Positions 1-10,903 of a stretch of 64,000 nucleotides of DNA are shown piece after piece; position 1 is the first letter of the stretch, and every line of letters starts with the position of its first letter. The DNA is taken from the NCBI RefSeq assembly GCF_002994745.2, contig NC_037088.1:57678397-57742396 (forward strand), in the 5' to 3' direction. Source of the DNA: Rosa chinensis. Lineage: Eukaryota > Streptophyta > Magnoliopsida > Rosales > Rosaceae. A program made the position numbers and the translations under genes. Under the pieces are notes generated by a model. That model made no database searches, was not told where the DNA came from, and was given only the letters and a program-made list of their open reading frames with translations.

Positions 1-2900
1 TGTCTTGACATCCATTTGATGCAGCTCCAAGTTGTAGTGAGCTACTAAGGCCATGACAATTCTCAAGGAATCCTTTGATGAAACTGGTGAGAATGTTTCT
101 GTGTAGTCTATTCCCTGCCTTTGTGTGAAGCCCTTTGCGACTAGCCTTGCCTTGTATCTCTCTATGTTGCCACTTGCATCAGTCTTGGTTTTAAAGACCC
201 ACTTGCAGCCTATTGCTTTTATCGCTTCACTTCCATCAACAAGTGTCCATACTTCATTCTTTTTCATGGATTGCAGCTCATCTTCCATTGCTTGCATCCA
301 AGAATCAGCTTGCTCACTTTCAATTGCTTGCTGGAATGTTCTTGGATCATTCTCCTCTCCAATGTCATATTCTGCTTCTTGAAGGTAAACCACATAGTCA
401 CTTGGAATTGCTGACTTTCTTTGCCTCTGAGACTGTCTTCTAGGTACTTGTGGTTCTGCAATCGGTTGATTAACATCTGGTATTTCTGGTTCTAATTGAT
501 GCTCTAGAATAGACTGCTGATCTTGTTGATCTTGAACACTCGTGGCTGCATTCTCATCACTGATTTCTTCAATCTGCATGTGAGATGGCAGTGTATAATC
601 AACTACAACATGTTCAGAACTTGGTGCTTCAGAAGTGGGTGCTTCAATGCTTTCTTCCTCAAAAGTAAAGCTGCTATTTAAAGCTACTACATCCAAACCT
701 TCCAGAAATTTTGCGTTATTAGTTTCCACTATCCTTGTATGCAAATTAGGACAGTAGAACCTAAAACCCTTGGACTTCTCCGGATATCCAATGAAGTAGC
801 AGCTTGTAGTTCTAGGATCCAATTTCTTTTCCATAGGATTATATACCCTGGCTTCAGCCTTGCACCCCCAGACATGAAAATGCATAAGACTTGGCCTTCT
901 TCCTGTCCACATCTCAAAAGGAGTCTTAGAAATAGACTTGCTAGGCACACGGTTCAGAATATAGTTCGCAGTTTTAATAGCTTCACCCCATAAGAAATCA
1001 GGTAATGAGGAATTGCATACCATACTTCTCACCATATCTTTCAGTGTTCTATTACGCCTCTCAGATACTCCATTTTGTTGAGGCGTTCCTGGTGTTGTAT
1101 ATTGAGCAACGATCCCACAATCTTGTAGGTATATGGCAAAAGGCCCCTTCTGCTGTCCTGCTTCTGTGTACCTGCCAAAATACTCACCACCCCTGTCTGA
1201 TCTCACAATTTTAATTTGTTTTTCCAATTGTTTTTCAACCTCTGTTCTAAAAATTTTAAAGCAATCAAGCACAGCAGACTTTTCAGAGATTAAGAACAAG
1301 TAGCCATATCGAGAGAAATCATCTGTGAATGTAACAAAGTAACAATTTCCACATATAGTTTGGACTGGAAATGGACCGCAAACATCAGTATGAATTATTT
1401 CCAAAAGCTGTGTACTGCGTGTGGAACCAAATTTTCTTTTGTTTGTGAGTTTTCCTTTTATACAATCAATACAAGTGTCAAAATCAGAAAAATCAAGTTT
1501 ATGCAGAATGTTATCCTTCGTTAAAAGTTCCATTCTTTCTTTTGAGATATGCCCTAGTCTTCTATGACAAAGCATAGAAGAATTTTCATTGATGAGCATT
1601 CTTTTATTAGAAACAGAACAATCAACATTATAACATTCATCAATATAAGAGCATGCAACCTGCCACAAATCATAACTCAAAAAGGCACTTCCAAGCAGAA
1701 CATCAAATTTATTTTTCTGAAAAATCCTTACACTGACATCGTCAATGATAAAAGCAAAACCTGACTTAACTAATTTCGAAACTGAAATCAAGTTCCTTCT
1801 CATCGAAGGAACATAAAGAACATTTTCTAACTCTAAAACATAACCAGACTCTAGTTGCAGCCTAACATTTCCAATTGACTTGACAGCAACTTTTATTCCA
1901 TTCCCCACATAAACTCTTTCCTTAGTTGGTGACCTCTTCCTTATGAATCCCTGCAAGGAATTAGTGATATGCACAGAAGAACCAGTGTCAAACCACCAAG
2001 AGTTTAATGGGACAGAAATTAGGTTTGACTCAAAACAAACATTAACGTAAAAAATACCTTTCTTTGCCATCCACTTTTTGTACTTTTCACAGTCCTTCTT
2101 CATGTGGTTTGGCTTTTTGCAAAAGAAACATTTGAAATTCTTGTTTTTGGCAGACTTAAAGTTGTGAGATCCCTTATGTGATAGATGAGTACTCTTAGCA
2201 ACAGTACCAGAAGGTTTGGCAGCATTAGGAAACTTACTTGAACTCGAGGCTCCATTCTTCTTACCATCACCAGAATGCACCAGATTGACATTCTCCACCT
2301 TTTCTTGCTTAAGCCTTTCTTCTTCTTGAGAGCAGATGGAGATCAGCTCATTCAAATCCCATTCTCCCTTCTGTGTGTTGTATGCCACTTGCAGTTGTGC
2401 AAACTTAGGTGGTAGTGAGTGGAGTGCCTGATAGACAAGGAGAGGCTCTGGCACTGGAACAGCCAAACCATTCAGTTTGCTTGCTATTTCAATGAGTTTC
2501 AGAATGTGTACCCTCACACCTTTGCGTTCATCATATTTCAAGTTGCTAAAAGCGTGCATCAGGTTAGTAGCTTCAGCTTTATCAGACTCCTTGAATTTCT
2601 CTCTCACTGCTTCAAGAAAGGCCTTGGCTTTGTCTCCTCTAGGAATAGCCCCTCGCACAGATTCTGCCACAGATTTCTTCATTATGAGTAGGGCCATTCT
2701 GTTGGCCTTTTCCCATTTTTCGAACTTCTTCTTTTGCTCATCGGTGCTTGCTTCAGTTATTGGAGCAGGTTCCTCCTCTCGTAAGACTATGTCATAGTCC
2801 ATCAGTCCTAGCACAATCTTGAGGTCGTCTTCCCATTTCTTGAAATTACCTCCTGTCAGTGTCTCTATGTTCAAGTTGGAGAAACCAGAAGCATTGACAA
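1..2900 (-). CDS. Copia-A gag-pol polyprotein, main exon, incomplete at window edge
   Basis: One open frame continues to the edge of the window. In order, from high to low coordinate, it shows: a gag domain (FKKWEDDL near 2845); a CCHC zinc knuckle reading CFFCKKPNHMKKDC near 2135-2090; an aspartic protease site in the form FDTGSS near 1990; a GAG-pre-integrase segment with LCHRRLGHI and CIDCIKGK; an integrase core with HTDVCGP, a later D in VRSDRGGEY and the E of PQQNGVSERRN; and the start of RT ([28 protein letters not shown]). No ATG precedes the gag domain in this frame. The first in-frame stop lies just upstream, at 2920-2922, and a good 3' splice site (TTTTCTTCAG) lies directly before 2900, so I infer this is a second exon. 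It encodes the capsid and enzymes for copia replication. Confidence 0.88.
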
Positions 2901-4099
2901 CTGAAGAAAACAAGGTTTATCAGATTAGTATATGCTTTCACTTTATACTACTAATCAATTAGAACAATAAACTTTATTTGCCCTTTTGAACCCTTACTGT
3001 ACTGCATGTTCATATATCACCTTTGGGCAGAAAAAGAACAATGCATGGAAATTCTCTTTATTGCATTACAATTATGCAGAATATTATGTTATTTGAATAA
3101 GTTCCACATCTTTGGATAGAAGAAAATATCCATAACAAACATCTCATAAACTTAATGCACTAATCTGAGTTAAAAAACAGATAAGCTATTTCTTTGGAAT
3201 TTCGATCATCTGTTATAACTAAGATCACAACATTGGCCTATGTACTTCAGACTTTGAATAAGAAAACATTAAAACAAATCCACTTTGGCAGAAAAGGTTC
3301 ATTATTTTCCTAAACTAGGCCAAAACCTTATCACCACACTTTCAATATGCATAGTGTACTTTTCTTCATATACTGGAGACTGAAAAGGGTTAGATACATC
3401 AACACAAGAAACAACACTCGTTATATATATGCATATATTGATGTTCATAAAGATAATCATACCCAAATCCAAGCGGAAGCTAGAGTCTTCTGAGATTGAA
3501 CACATCAAAATATATTATATATATCAAACTATCTCAATCACATCAACACAAGAAACAACACTCGTTATATATATGCATATATTGATGTTCATAAAGATAA
3601 TCATACCCAAATCCAAGCGGAAGCTAGAGTCTTCTGAGATTGAACACATCAAAATATATTATATATATCAAACTATCTCAATCAAATAACAAGGTTCCAG
3701 TATTAATACAAACTGGAGATTATAACATTGAGGTTGATGAGTAAGCTGAATTCATTTCACCACAGGAGAACTTTTCACTATAGAACAAGAAAATCCCAGA
3801 ATCTTAAAGAAAAATTAAAACATCATACCTTGTTCAGCTTACAACACCTGAAATTCAGTTAATTTAACACAAATATAGCCTAGAAATTTTCAAGCGAAAC
3901 TTATGAAGTCATCATAATAGTAGAAGTTGATGGGATCAGCGGAAGCATGGTGGGATTAGTGAATATGGTGAATAGAAGAAAGCCCCAAATAAGCAAATAA
4001 GCAATCTGGGTTCTTCATGTCGGCAAAAGCCGAGTTTTTATTCTTTTATCATAGAACACCGACAAGAATATATAAAACTAAAGAAACAAAGCCACATGA
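2901..4099. other. Copia-A leader/intron segment with a 144-bp duplication
   Basis: AT-rich sequence without recognisable coding. If the splicing model of Copia-A is right, all of it is intron. Two near-identical 144-bp units lie head to tail at 3397-3540 and 3541-3684. The short plus-strand ORF across them is a consequence of 144 being divisible by 3. Confidence 0.6.
3397..3684. repeat. Tandem duplication, 2 x 144 bp
   Basis: Both units begin CATCAACACAAGAAACAACA and are essentially identical over 144 bases. The second copy ends near 3684, where the sequence diverges (CAAATAACAAGG). This looks like a recent slippage or unequal exchange event inside Copia-A. Confidence 0.9.
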
Positions 4100-4396
4100 C
4101 AAAGCCCCCAATCTAGTCTAGCGGTATGTTCCTGCTTTGGGTATGGGAGACCCGAGTTCGTATAGGCCTCATCAAAAAGCCCGCGGATCAAGTGGGCCGA
4201 TGGAGGCCCGCCGGCCCGGAGGGCTTTTAGCCCGGCCCGGCCCGTCAAAAAACCCGCAAAAGCCCGCCTTGGTGGGCAGAGGGCCGGCCCGCCTAAAGCC
4301 AGCAAAAAACCCGGCCCGGCCCGTAGGCCCGGCCCGCCAAAGGCCCGCTAGGCCCGGCCCGTAAAAGCCCACTAGGCCCGGCCCGTAAAAGCCCGT

Positions 4397-4698
4397 AAAA
4401 TATTTTATATATATATATATATATTTGTAGTTATGTGTGTGTGTGTTTATAAATATATACACACACACACACATAGATATATATATTTGTGTGTGTTTAT
4501 ATATATGTATATATATATATTTATATATGTGTGTGTGTTTATATATATAATATATATATAGAGATATATATATATGTGTGTGTGTGTGTGTTTATATATA
4601 TGTATATATATATTTATATATGTGTGTGTGTTTATATATATGTATATATATATTTATATATGTGTGTGTGTTTATATATATAATATATATATATAGAG

Positions 4699-4729
<31 letters not shown>

Positions 4730-4763
4730 ACTGTGTGTGTGTTTATATAGAGGATATATATAT

Positions 4764-4815
<52 letters not shown>

Positions 4816-4844
4816 TTGTTTATATATATAATATATATATAGAG

Positions 4845-4876
<32 letters not shown>

Positions 4877-4925
4877 TTATATATATGTATATATATTTAT
4901 ATATATAATATAATAATATATATAG

Positions 4926-4965
<40 letters not shown>
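4397..4965. repeat. Compound TA/TG microsatellite
   Basis: Runs of TATATA and TGTGTG alternate for over 500 bases inside the hAT-like element, with short blocks such as ATAGAGATATATA repeating. ORFs across it are low-complexity and not genes. The same tract occurs in inverted orientation at 63055-63252. Confidence 0.95.
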
Positions 4966-4966
<1 letters not shown>

Positions 4967-5029
4967 GAAGTTCTTATACTTCTATTATTCTATATAGAAT
5001 ATGTGCATATATATATATATTCTACATAT

Positions 5030-6255
5030 CGGTAATCGGTTGACCAATTAGATCGGGTTCAAAACTATGGTGAAATTGACTAAATTTTTAACCACACGCA
5101 TAATTTATTGTAATAAACTCATCCAACGGTCGGTTTTTCCATTTTCTTTGAATTGATAGGGGTTGCTCTTTGGAGTGTATGATATATAAATATAGGTTTA
5201 TAAGAGTAACTAAGTTTGACTTAGTTGATCGAATTCGAAACAATAACGAAATTGGCTAGATTTTCTACAATCACCATAAAACATTACAATCTCTCCATCG
5301 AGCGGTTGGTTTCTCCGAATTCATTTTCTACTTCATGGTTGCTTTAGAATGAACCTAAACAATTTAAATGCAATGTATAAGTCATACAACTAAAGGAATA
5401 AAATTGGTATACACCAATGTGTTTGTAATTAAAATTAATTTTTTTTATCTTATGTCCACGCACATCCATCGATGGAATATATACAAACGTGATGTGAAAA
5501 AATAAGCACGTTTCGCGGTTGCCACGCCATCGGTCAACCAATAAAACATATAAGTGACTACGGTTGACTAATCCGATCGGATTCGAAAATATGGTGAAAT
5601 TGGCTAAATTTTTTACCACACTCATAATTTATTGTAATAAACTCATCCAACGGTCGGTTTTTTCATTTTCTTTGAATTGATAGGGGTTGCTCTTTGGAGT
5701 GTATGATATATAAATATAGGTTTATAAGAGTAACTACGTTTGACCTAGTTGATCGAATTCGAAACAATAACGAAATTGGCTAGATTTTCTACAATCACCA
5801 TAAAACATTACAATCTCTCCATCGAGCGGTTGGTTTCTCCGAATTCATTTTCTACTTCATGGTTGCTTTAGAATGAACCTAAACAATTTAAATGCAATGT
5901 ATAAGTCATACAACTAAAGGAATAAAATTGGTATACACCAATGTGTTTGTAATTAAAATTAATTTTTTTTATCTTATGTCCACGCACATCCATCGATGGA
6001 ATATATACAAACGTGATGTGAAAAAATAAGCACGTTTCGCGGTTGCCACGCCATCGGTCAAACAATAAAACATATAAGTGACTACGGTTGACCAATCCGA
6101 TCGGATTCTAAAATATGGTGAAATTGGCTAAATTTTTTACCATACTCATAATTTATTGTAATAAACCCATCAAACGGTCGGTTTTTCCATTTTCTTTGAA
6201 TTGATAGGGGTTGCTCTTTGGAGTGTATGATATATAAATATAGGTTTATAAAAAA
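5030..6255. repeat. 524-bp tandem repeat, about 2.3 copies
   Basis: The marker TTTGAATTGATAGGGGTTGC recurs at 5147, 5671 and 6195, exactly 524 bases apart each time, with very few differences between units. The related element at 60892 has the same unit about 3.3 times, so unit number varies between element copies. Confidence 0.9.
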
Positions 6256-6790
6256 TTAGTGTCTTTAAAAATTTATTTATCAATAAATTAGTATCTATAT
6301 ATAAATATAGATTTTTTTTGGTACAATATAGTTATATAGATCTATTATCTTTGGTTGTATTTGATCATTATCCATTGAATTTCCAAAGCTTGATTAAAAA
6401 AAAAAACTTGTGTCTTTAAATATTTATTTATAAATAAAGCCCGCAAGGCCCGGCCCAAAAAAGCCCGCAAGGCCAAGCCCGGCCCGGCCCGAAAAAGCCC
6501 GCAAGGCCCGCTTTATATGGACGGGCTTGGATCCTTTGATTTTTAATAAAGCCCGGCCCGGCCCGGCCCGCAATTATTTAAAAATATGGCAAGGCCCGGC
6601 CCTGCCCGGCCCGTTGACGACCCCTAAGTTCGTATCCTCAAATCCACAGATTTTTATTTTTTTTTTATAACTATAAGACAAACAAAAGCATACAAAGGCT
6701 ACTGCTTCTGATCATATATACTCCTGATTAACAAGTATTCCTTAACAATTATACAACTGCACTTTACAATGAATTCTAAGCACATAGATA

Positions 6791-6804
6791 TGGCTCTGAT
6801 ACCA
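6791..6804 (-). other. Primer binding site of Copia-A
   Basis: The minus strand reads TGGTATCAGAGCCA, the standard complement to the 3' end of initiator tRNA-Met used by many plant copia elements. It sits directly downstream of the LTR and fixes both element orientation and LTR boundary. Confidence 0.85.
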
Positions 6805-6909
6805 CATGTGAGAAGAACATAAAACCATCAGTCTTGGTGTGCATAGAACTACATTGACATGTTAAATCATAATTAAGTAAGAATGATTAGAAGCAGATAG
6901 AAAGACTAC

Positions 6910-6925
6910 CTGAAGAAGAAGCCAT
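6910..6925 (-). CDS. Copia-A putative first coding exon, inside the LTR
   Basis: On the minus strand, a 16-base stretch begins with ATG (MASSS) and ends in CAG followed by GTAG, a normal 5' splice site. Its last G joins in phase with the exon starting at 2900 and gives MASSSVVNASGFSNLNIE, which resembles the usual amino end of plant copia gag proteins. The exon lies upstream of the primer binding site and so falls within the LTR. The intron would be about 4 kb now, or about 1.5 kb before the SINE and hAT insertions. Splicing is inferred, not seen. Confidence 0.55.
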
Positions 6926-7035
6926 CAGTGCTTGGTGCAAAAGGAAGACTTCTACTCTCTTACTGCAGCCTTTGCTCAACTAGTAAAATAGGACTAGTGC
7001 TTTTAGAACGTGTATAGCAGTGAGAGCAGGGACCT

Positions 7036-7046
7036 CCTTTTATATT
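7036..7046 (-). promoter_or_regulatory. LTR TATA box of Copia-A
   Basis: The minus strand reads ATATAAAAGG about 110 bases upstream of the proposed ATG at 6925. This spacing suits an LTR promoter with transcription starting near 7010. The call rests on motif and position only. Confidence 0.5.
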
Positions 7047-7127
7047 GATACTATACTAACTAATCCCACCTATTAAGGGATTCAAAGCATACTGCAGTAT
7101 CTTAACAACCAAATCTGCATCTCAACA

Positions 7128-7678
7128 GAAACTAGTAGTTCCACTTTCATAGGATATTCAAATTACATGTCAAAGACTCTACTTAGACAAAGTCAAATGA
7201 GATTATCTGCCACGTATAATAAACCAAGCCCAAAACTAACAGAAACAACATGGTTGATGCCTTACTTAAGAACCAATTGGTTCTCTTTGTAGTCAAAATT
7301 CAATCATTTACTGAATTCTAGCTCCAAAATAAATTGTGTACGAGCTAGGATAGGATCCCTTGTGCTATTACCTAAATTTGGGGCTGTAAGAACTTCACAT
7401 AATACATAGCTTCCTCATACATTGTGCTCATATTAATCTACACTCCAGACAGCTAGTTAATTAGTTTCAGAGCTTTGAATGCAACTAGCTAACGCATACT
7501 GCATGTCTATCTTTGTTCCATCTGGGAGGTTATGCAGAACTCTCAGAGTCTCGAGCTCTATCTCTCTCTGTTTTTTTTTCCCCTTCTGTTCCTTTTCTGC
7601 AAGCCAAAAGGATAAAAAATTTAGTTGATTTCACGTATCTATTAGACAACAAATCTTTCCACAAGGTCAAGTCAAAAC

Positions 7679-7681
<3 letters not shown>
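7128..7681. other. Non-coding stretch left of the TA tract
   Basis: Between the Copia-A LTR and the TA repeat I see no gene, repeat or splice-site pattern that I can support. It may be decayed intron 1 or upstream DNA of kinase copy P1, whose exon 1 I could not find. Confidence 0.4.
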
Positions 7682-7713
<32 letters not shown>

Positions 7714-7715
<2 letters not shown>

Positions 7716-8085
7716 CGGGTTCTGAAGCGGACGTCCGCACTTCGCTAAAGTGCGGACTTCGACGCAGCAGGCTGGTTCCAGGTGACGACGGCGGCACGGG
7801 GCTGGCCGGAGGGAGGCCGGAGGCGTCCCAGACCTCTTCTGGGCGGCGTTCGAGGTCGGAGGAGGTCGGGCTTGGCGGTTTCTGGGCAGCCACCTCACCT
7901 GCAGTTGCAGGTTCTGTGCAGCACTGCAGAACCGTCGCCGGCGACTCCACCGCACCGCATACCCCTCCGCACGACCCCAGGAGTCCCTCCGGCAAGCCGC
8001 GCCGCGCCGTCGCCGCTCGATAGAGGCCAGAGGAGCGACGTCTGCACTTTTTCTGGGTTGCGGACGTCCTCTTCAGAACATTTTC

Positions 8086-8086
<1 letters not shown>
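7714..8086. mobile_element. GC-rich TIR element sitting between (TA)n tracts
   Basis: A 373-bp GC-rich block is bounded by inverted repeats at 7718-7739 and 8059-8080 that match at 20 of 22 positions (core GTTCTGAAG..GGACGTCCGCA). It is flanked directly by (TA)n on both sides (7682-7713 and 8087-8162). Small TIR elements embedded in TA microsatellites are known in plants (the Micron elements of rice); this has the same arrangement but a different sequence as far as I can judge. Just inside the left end is a perfect 10-bp hairpin, GTCCGCACTT and its complement around 5 bases. The interior is far richer in GC than the surroundings. Confidence 0.65.

Positions 8087-8162
<76 letters not shown>
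8087..8162. repeat. (TA)n microsatellite
   Basis: About 38 uninterrupted TA units directly right of the GC-rich TIR element; a shorter (TA)n lies on its left side. Confidence 0.95.
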
Positions 8163-8164
<2 letters not shown>

Positions 8165-8509
8165 AGATCAGAAAAAAAGAAGAAGCTTCTTTTGGTAGTG
8201 TGTTTACATTACTGCATCCTATAGTGTTCTTCATAAAGAGGCCTAGAGGCTTCCTTTAATCCAACTTGGCAAATGTTTCGATCGCTGAAGTCTTGTTCTC
8301 CAATTGTTAGTTAAAGAGCTTTCGATGGGAAATTCTACAGTACTGGGGTGTATCCCATACTGTTTGTTTGATGAATATTTGTGACCGTCAGATCCACAAT
8401 ATATCCAATGGTCGTGGATATTCGAATCAAGTTAACCTATTTAGCCGGTAACTGGTTCATATCATATGCCACCACGACACTCTCTCTCTCTCTCTCTCTC
8501 TCTCTCTGC

Positions 8510-8793
8510 GTGACTCTGCCTCCCCACTGCTCATCCAGTCGTCTTCAGCCTCCAGCCCACGGGTTCTCTCTGTGCGGCAAAGACCCTCTCCGTCTCAGCG
8601 TGTCTCCTCGATCGTTGAGGCGTCGATGGCCGTTTCTACACTCGATGGTGACGAACTAACGGTGGTAACTCGGCTCTTACTTTTCAATCGATCTGTATCA
8701 CATGAACATCTCGACTACTTTCTGGGTTTTCAGTCGAATAGCCTCGAAGTCTTGAACTTGGTTGCTCTCTTCCTCAAGCAGCAAAGCAGATAG
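8510..8793 (+). pseudogene. Possible captured 5' gene end, unidentified
   Basis: A (CT)n tract at 8480-8508 is followed by GC-richer sequence with an ATG at 8626 (GCGTCGATGGCC) and an open frame up to 8791. This looks like a 5' UTR plus first exon, but the predicted peptide matches no family I can name. It lies inside the MULE and is probably captured host DNA. Confidence 0.3.
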
Positions 8794-9206
8794 CCTGAAA
8801 CAAGCTTGGTTAGTTGCTGAAATCAAGCTTGGTTAGCTGGTTCTGAAATTGGCATTCAACAATTTATGTTCTTAAATTGTTCTTTTGTTGCTGATATTGC
8901 TTGCTTTTATGTTTTGGGGTTTACTTTCGAGTTTGTGAGGAGTAAAGATTGATTCTTTTCTCATGTAAATTGAGGGGATTGATGGGAGTTTGAAGAAATG
9001 GGGTTTTTGTTGTTAGTTAAAACGGGCTGTGTGTCCTGCTGAACAAAGTTTGAGTCTTTTCTCATGTAAATTGAGAGCCCTGAAGGGAATTTGAAGAGAT
9101 AGAAGAGGTATACGTTCTATTTTGATTTCTGAATTTGGTTTGATTTCTGTTGTGATGTTCTTTTAAATGATTATCTCTAAAAATTAACTGTTCTCATCTC
9201 ATACAG

Positions 9207-9297
9207 TGGATGGTAAAGCTTCAAACTGTTATTTGGTTGGAGGGCAATATCGACAGAATGAATCCTCTGCAGATTTCAACTACTCCACAGGATTATG
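9207..9297 (+). pseudogene. Exon-like segment in the MULE, unidentified
   Basis: The segment has a TACAG acceptor before it and a G|GTATGT donor after it. Its frame reads DGKASNCYLVGGQYRQ. I cannot assign it to a family. Placed between the putative first exon and the AHSA1-like exon, it could be from the same or another captured gene. Confidence 0.3.
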
Positions 9298-9495
9298 GTA
9301 TGTATCTTCTGATATCGACATTGATAATTGTGGGAGATGTGTGGGTTCTTTAATTGAAGGAAGGAACCAAGTATATTCTTTAGAAAACAAGTTCATCTCC
9401 AAATTCAAGTAGGCATAGAGAGATATAACACACAACATCAGGTATCGAACATATCAGTCTTCAATATATACATATATTTTATATTCTGCTTCTTA

Positions 9496-9527
<32 letters not shown>

Positions 9528-10780
9528 TCTATTTCCAGTGTATTTTGTATTAATCTCATACTCTGCCTCTTATTTGATTGTGCTTTCTATTTTATTCCTA
9601 TTCTGCCTCTGTGATTGTTAATCCATCTCTGTGATAGTATCCCCCCACATTAGGATTAGCCTGATAGTAACAAGAGCGTTTGGTGAAATTACCAATCCTT
9701 TACCAACTTGCTAATGCCTCATTCCAACTGATCAGTCTCCATGCAGCCAAAATTTTAGTTTATTTAGATATGATTTGTATCATTTTTCCCAAGGAATATT
9801 AAGAAAAGTTACACCTATGAGTTTATCCACATAAGAAAAGTTTGTCTCTGGTGCTGTATGAAAGTTCAGTGTTTTAATTTGATGGACTATGGTATTGGTT
9901 TTTAATAGCTTTAGAAACTCAAAAGATAAATCACTTCTCTAAAAACTAATATGTTCTCATTGAGCTTCAATTTTTCTGTGGAGTGAAATTTTTTCGATGC
10001 TTGGTTTCTTCAGAGCATAATTTCTTGCATCTTTGGTTCTCGGATTTGCCTGTGTAATTCATCAAGTGCAAGAGGCCTCCAAGTACAAGGTAGAATTTGG
10101 ATCTATTCTTGTTTTATGGTTTTCTTCTTTTTCTGGACACTCTAAATCTTTGTTTGCTGATTGTACAAAAAAGTGTTGTATGTGGGGTCAAGCAATTTAT
10201 CTGAGTTTTCAATTAATATTTCGACTCTAGCAAAGTATCCCACACTGCTCAATTTTAGATCAGATTATATTACTGCATTTGTAGAAGCTGGGGAACTCAC
10301 CTGGACATCCTTTGTTGTTAACTATACCTCTGATTCTGTGTCTCTTTTTATAGTTGACTCTAGTGACTTATATCTTTATTTTTAGGCCCTTCACTGTCAT
10401 CAAAAACAGGAAGTCTTTGTTTGAAGATTAAGAAGCACATTACTAATACAAGTAAGAGGTTGTTATAAATAGATTTGGTTACCAACTTTGCTTACCCTGC
10501 GATAGTCATTCTGTGATCAACTCTGTTTCTAACAATCGTCTCTTTGTCAAACCGGTGTTATTCTTCTTCACATCTCAGGCATTGAAAACTTCCAGAATGC
10601 ACAGTATTAGTTGTGTCACCTATGAAGCCAGATTCCTCTGCTTCAACAATTCTGTAAGTTCCATGCTGCGGTCAACAACATGAGTTATTTAATGATTAAA
10701 TAAATTGGGGTATTGGTAAACTGACATAATTGGGTATACCCAGTTAGTGTGATTAATTGTGTATAAATTATGTTTTATAG

Positions 10781-10903
10781 GTAGACATGAGGAAGGGGAA
10801 TATGGATTTTTTGCATCCATGTACTGCTAATAGAGTAACTGAGCGTCCCGGGTTTAAAGATGAAGTTCTTATCAACTTCATTCATGGTCTTTTGGATGTA
10901 AAG
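10781..10903 (+). pseudogene. Exon-like segment in the MULE, unidentified
   Basis: The segment lies between a TTTTATAG acceptor and an AAG|GTAATA donor and is open throughout: 41 codons, starting VDMRKGNMDFLHP. No domain is recognised. Clean splice sites suggest it was an exon of a captured gene. Confidence 0.35.

Larger units (their letters stand above)
4163..6626. mobile_element. hAT-like non-autonomous element 1
   Basis: A 2464-bp element flanked by perfect 8-bp direct repeats AGTTCGTA (4155-4162 and 6627-6634), the duplication size of hAT transposons. The ends are imperfect inverted repeats: TAGGCCTCATCAA at the left and, reverse-complemented, TAGGGGTCGTCAA at the right. Both ends lead into GGCCCGG-rich subterminal repeats (4175-4400 and 6430-6610), which may bind transposase. 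The interior holds a long TA/TG microsatellite and about 2.3 copies of a 524-bp tandem repeat. There is no transposase ORF, so it depends on a partner. A second, inverted copy lies at 60892-63252. Confidence 0.85.
4100..6665 (+). mobile_element. tRNA-derived SINE split by a hAT-like element
   Basis: With the hAT-like insert removed, the flanks join into a short tRNA-like head. It has an A box TAGTCTAGCGG (4114-4124, fits TRGYNNARNNG) and, about 31 bases on, a B box GTTCGTATC (one mismatch from GWTCRANNC), followed by a T-rich tail near 6650-6665. Heads of this type with GGGAGACCCGAGTTCG are typical of plant SINEs. The exact ends and target duplication of the SINE could not be fixed. The B box is where the hAT-like element landed. 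Confidence 0.6.
1..7127 (-). mobile_element. Copia-A, Ty1/copia LTR retrotransposon, truncated by window edge
   Basis: The element reads on the minus strand. It has an LTR at about 6807-7127, a primer binding site at 6791-6804, a leader that has received a SINE and a hAT-like element, and then gag-protease-integrase-RT coding down to base 1. The second LTR lies outside the window, so the target duplication cannot be checked. The coding frame from 2900 to 1 is open throughout in the lines I checked, which suggests a fairly young copy. Its domain order (integrase before RT) is that of copia, not gypsy. Confidence 0.9.
6807..7127 (-). repeat. Copia-A 5' LTR
   Basis: About 321 bp. On the minus strand it starts TGTTGAGATGC and ends next to the primer binding site. 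A TATA-like ATATAAAAGG (7036-7045) lies within it. The inner boundary is fixed to within 2-3 bases by the primer site. The outer boundary is chosen because TGTTGA...CA is the usual form of an LTR end; the partner LTR is not in the window. Confidence 0.65.

Noticed and set aside
125..1764. Plus-strand short frames at the left edge
   Set aside because: All overlap the long minus-strand Copia-A polyprotein frame and are shadows of it.
4106..4165. tRNA gene
   Set aside because: Has A-box and B-box-like motifs but no cloverleaf, and the remaining sequence and T-rich tail fit a SINE; it is also interrupted.
4489..4683. Open frame across the TA/TG microsatellite
   Set aside because: Low-complexity translation (Tyr, Ile, Cys, Val) produced by the repeat; no start context or conservation.
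5344..6095. Repeated small proteins in the hAT-like element
   Set aside because: Recurring short frames come only from the 524-bp tandem repeat; the same unit in element 2 is read in other lengths with stops.
7530..8198. GC-rich frames of 100-140 codons around the TIR element
   Set aside because: They are built from TIRs and (TA)n on either side; no domain and several overlapping frames on both strands are open simply because of the base composition.
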